Shown here one piece after another: positions 5,101-5,211 of a stretch of 5,211 nucleotides of DNA. Each line of letters opens with the position of its first letter. Within the stretch, counting starts at the first letter, position 1. A model generated the notes under the pieces. That model worked only from the letters and a program-made list of their open reading frames with translations, searched no databases and had not been told where the DNA came from. Both the position numbers and the translations under genes were made by a program. The DNA is from Chlorobium sp. (GTDB lineage Bacteria > Bacteroidota > Chlorobiia > Chlorobiales > Chlorobiaceae). The stretch lies in contig JANQGE010000116.1 in the NCBI GenBank assembly GCA_028277485.1, positions 1-5,211 on the forward strand. The letters are read 5' to 3'.

Positions 5101-5211
5101 TTCGCCGTCGGGATCGGTAATCGGGATTCGGTAATTGGAAATCGATCTTTTCTCTAATGCCAACTGCGAACTTCTTGTCTTGTCACTTGTTACTCGTCAC
5201 TCGTCACTATT
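5062..5211 (-). repeat. Right arm of long terminal inverted repeat
   Basis: Read on the minus strand this is the same sequence as 1-156, one 6-bp unit shorter. The arm contains the mirror heptamer array at 5180-5207. Its inner edge is 113 bp upstream of the inward-facing OstA-like gene; the left arm is 118 bp upstream of crcB. No gene lies in 4985-5211. The rest of that stretch holds a near-palindrome CATGAGGTCCCCATG around 5006-5020 and nothing else that I can name. Confidence 0.95.

Noticed and set aside
1..5211. A composite transposon or integrative element bounded by the long inverted repeats
   Set aside because: There is no transposase, recombinase or cargo-type gene inside. The contents are housekeeping or core-like genes (hemL, recO), and no flanking target duplication can be seen because the window ends at the repeats.

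Overview
This 5.2 kb stretch looks like ordinary chromosome from a green sulfur bacterium (Chlorobi, Chlorobium-like). The best clue is the glutamate-1-semialdehyde aminotransferase: its sequence closely resembles what I recall of Chlorobium HemL. Heptamer-type intergenic repeats, moderate GC and an LPS-transport type envelope protein fit a Gram-negative of this group. The assignment comes from recalled similarity, not from a search.

Layout. The window opens and closes with the two arms of a long, nearly identical inverted repeat (1-156 and 5062-5211). Between them lie six genes. On the + strand are crcB (fluoride channel, 275-661) and a DUF190 gene (866-1210), with a 142-bp MITE-like element (662-803) wedged between them directly after the crcB stop codon. 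A strong two-way terminator (1211-1248) separates DUF190 from hemL (complement of 1269-2564), which converges on it. Behind hemL, also on the minus strand, is recO (complement of about 2779-3588). RecO is divergent from a small FmdB-type zinc-ribbon gene (3716-3961), which ends in a hairpin terminator (3985-4014). The last gene is an OstA/LptA-like exported protein on the minus strand (complement of 4025-4948).

The genes do not form one pathway. CrcB and DUF190 are a plausible functional pair: an anion channel and a small PII-like protein. HemL feeds tetrapyrrole synthesis, RecO serves recombination repair, FmdB is of unknown function, and the OstA-like protein probably serves the outer membrane. 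No transposase, integrase, phage gene, CRISPR array, tRNA or rRNA is visible.

The most unusual property is architectural. The two repeat arms agree at nearly every base except for a 6-bp unit indel and two substitutions. Each arm lies about 115 bp upstream of an inward-facing gene (crcB on the left, the OstA-like gene on the right). Recombination between the arms would invert the segment and swap the upstream contexts of these two genes. Whether this happens cannot be told from one sequence.
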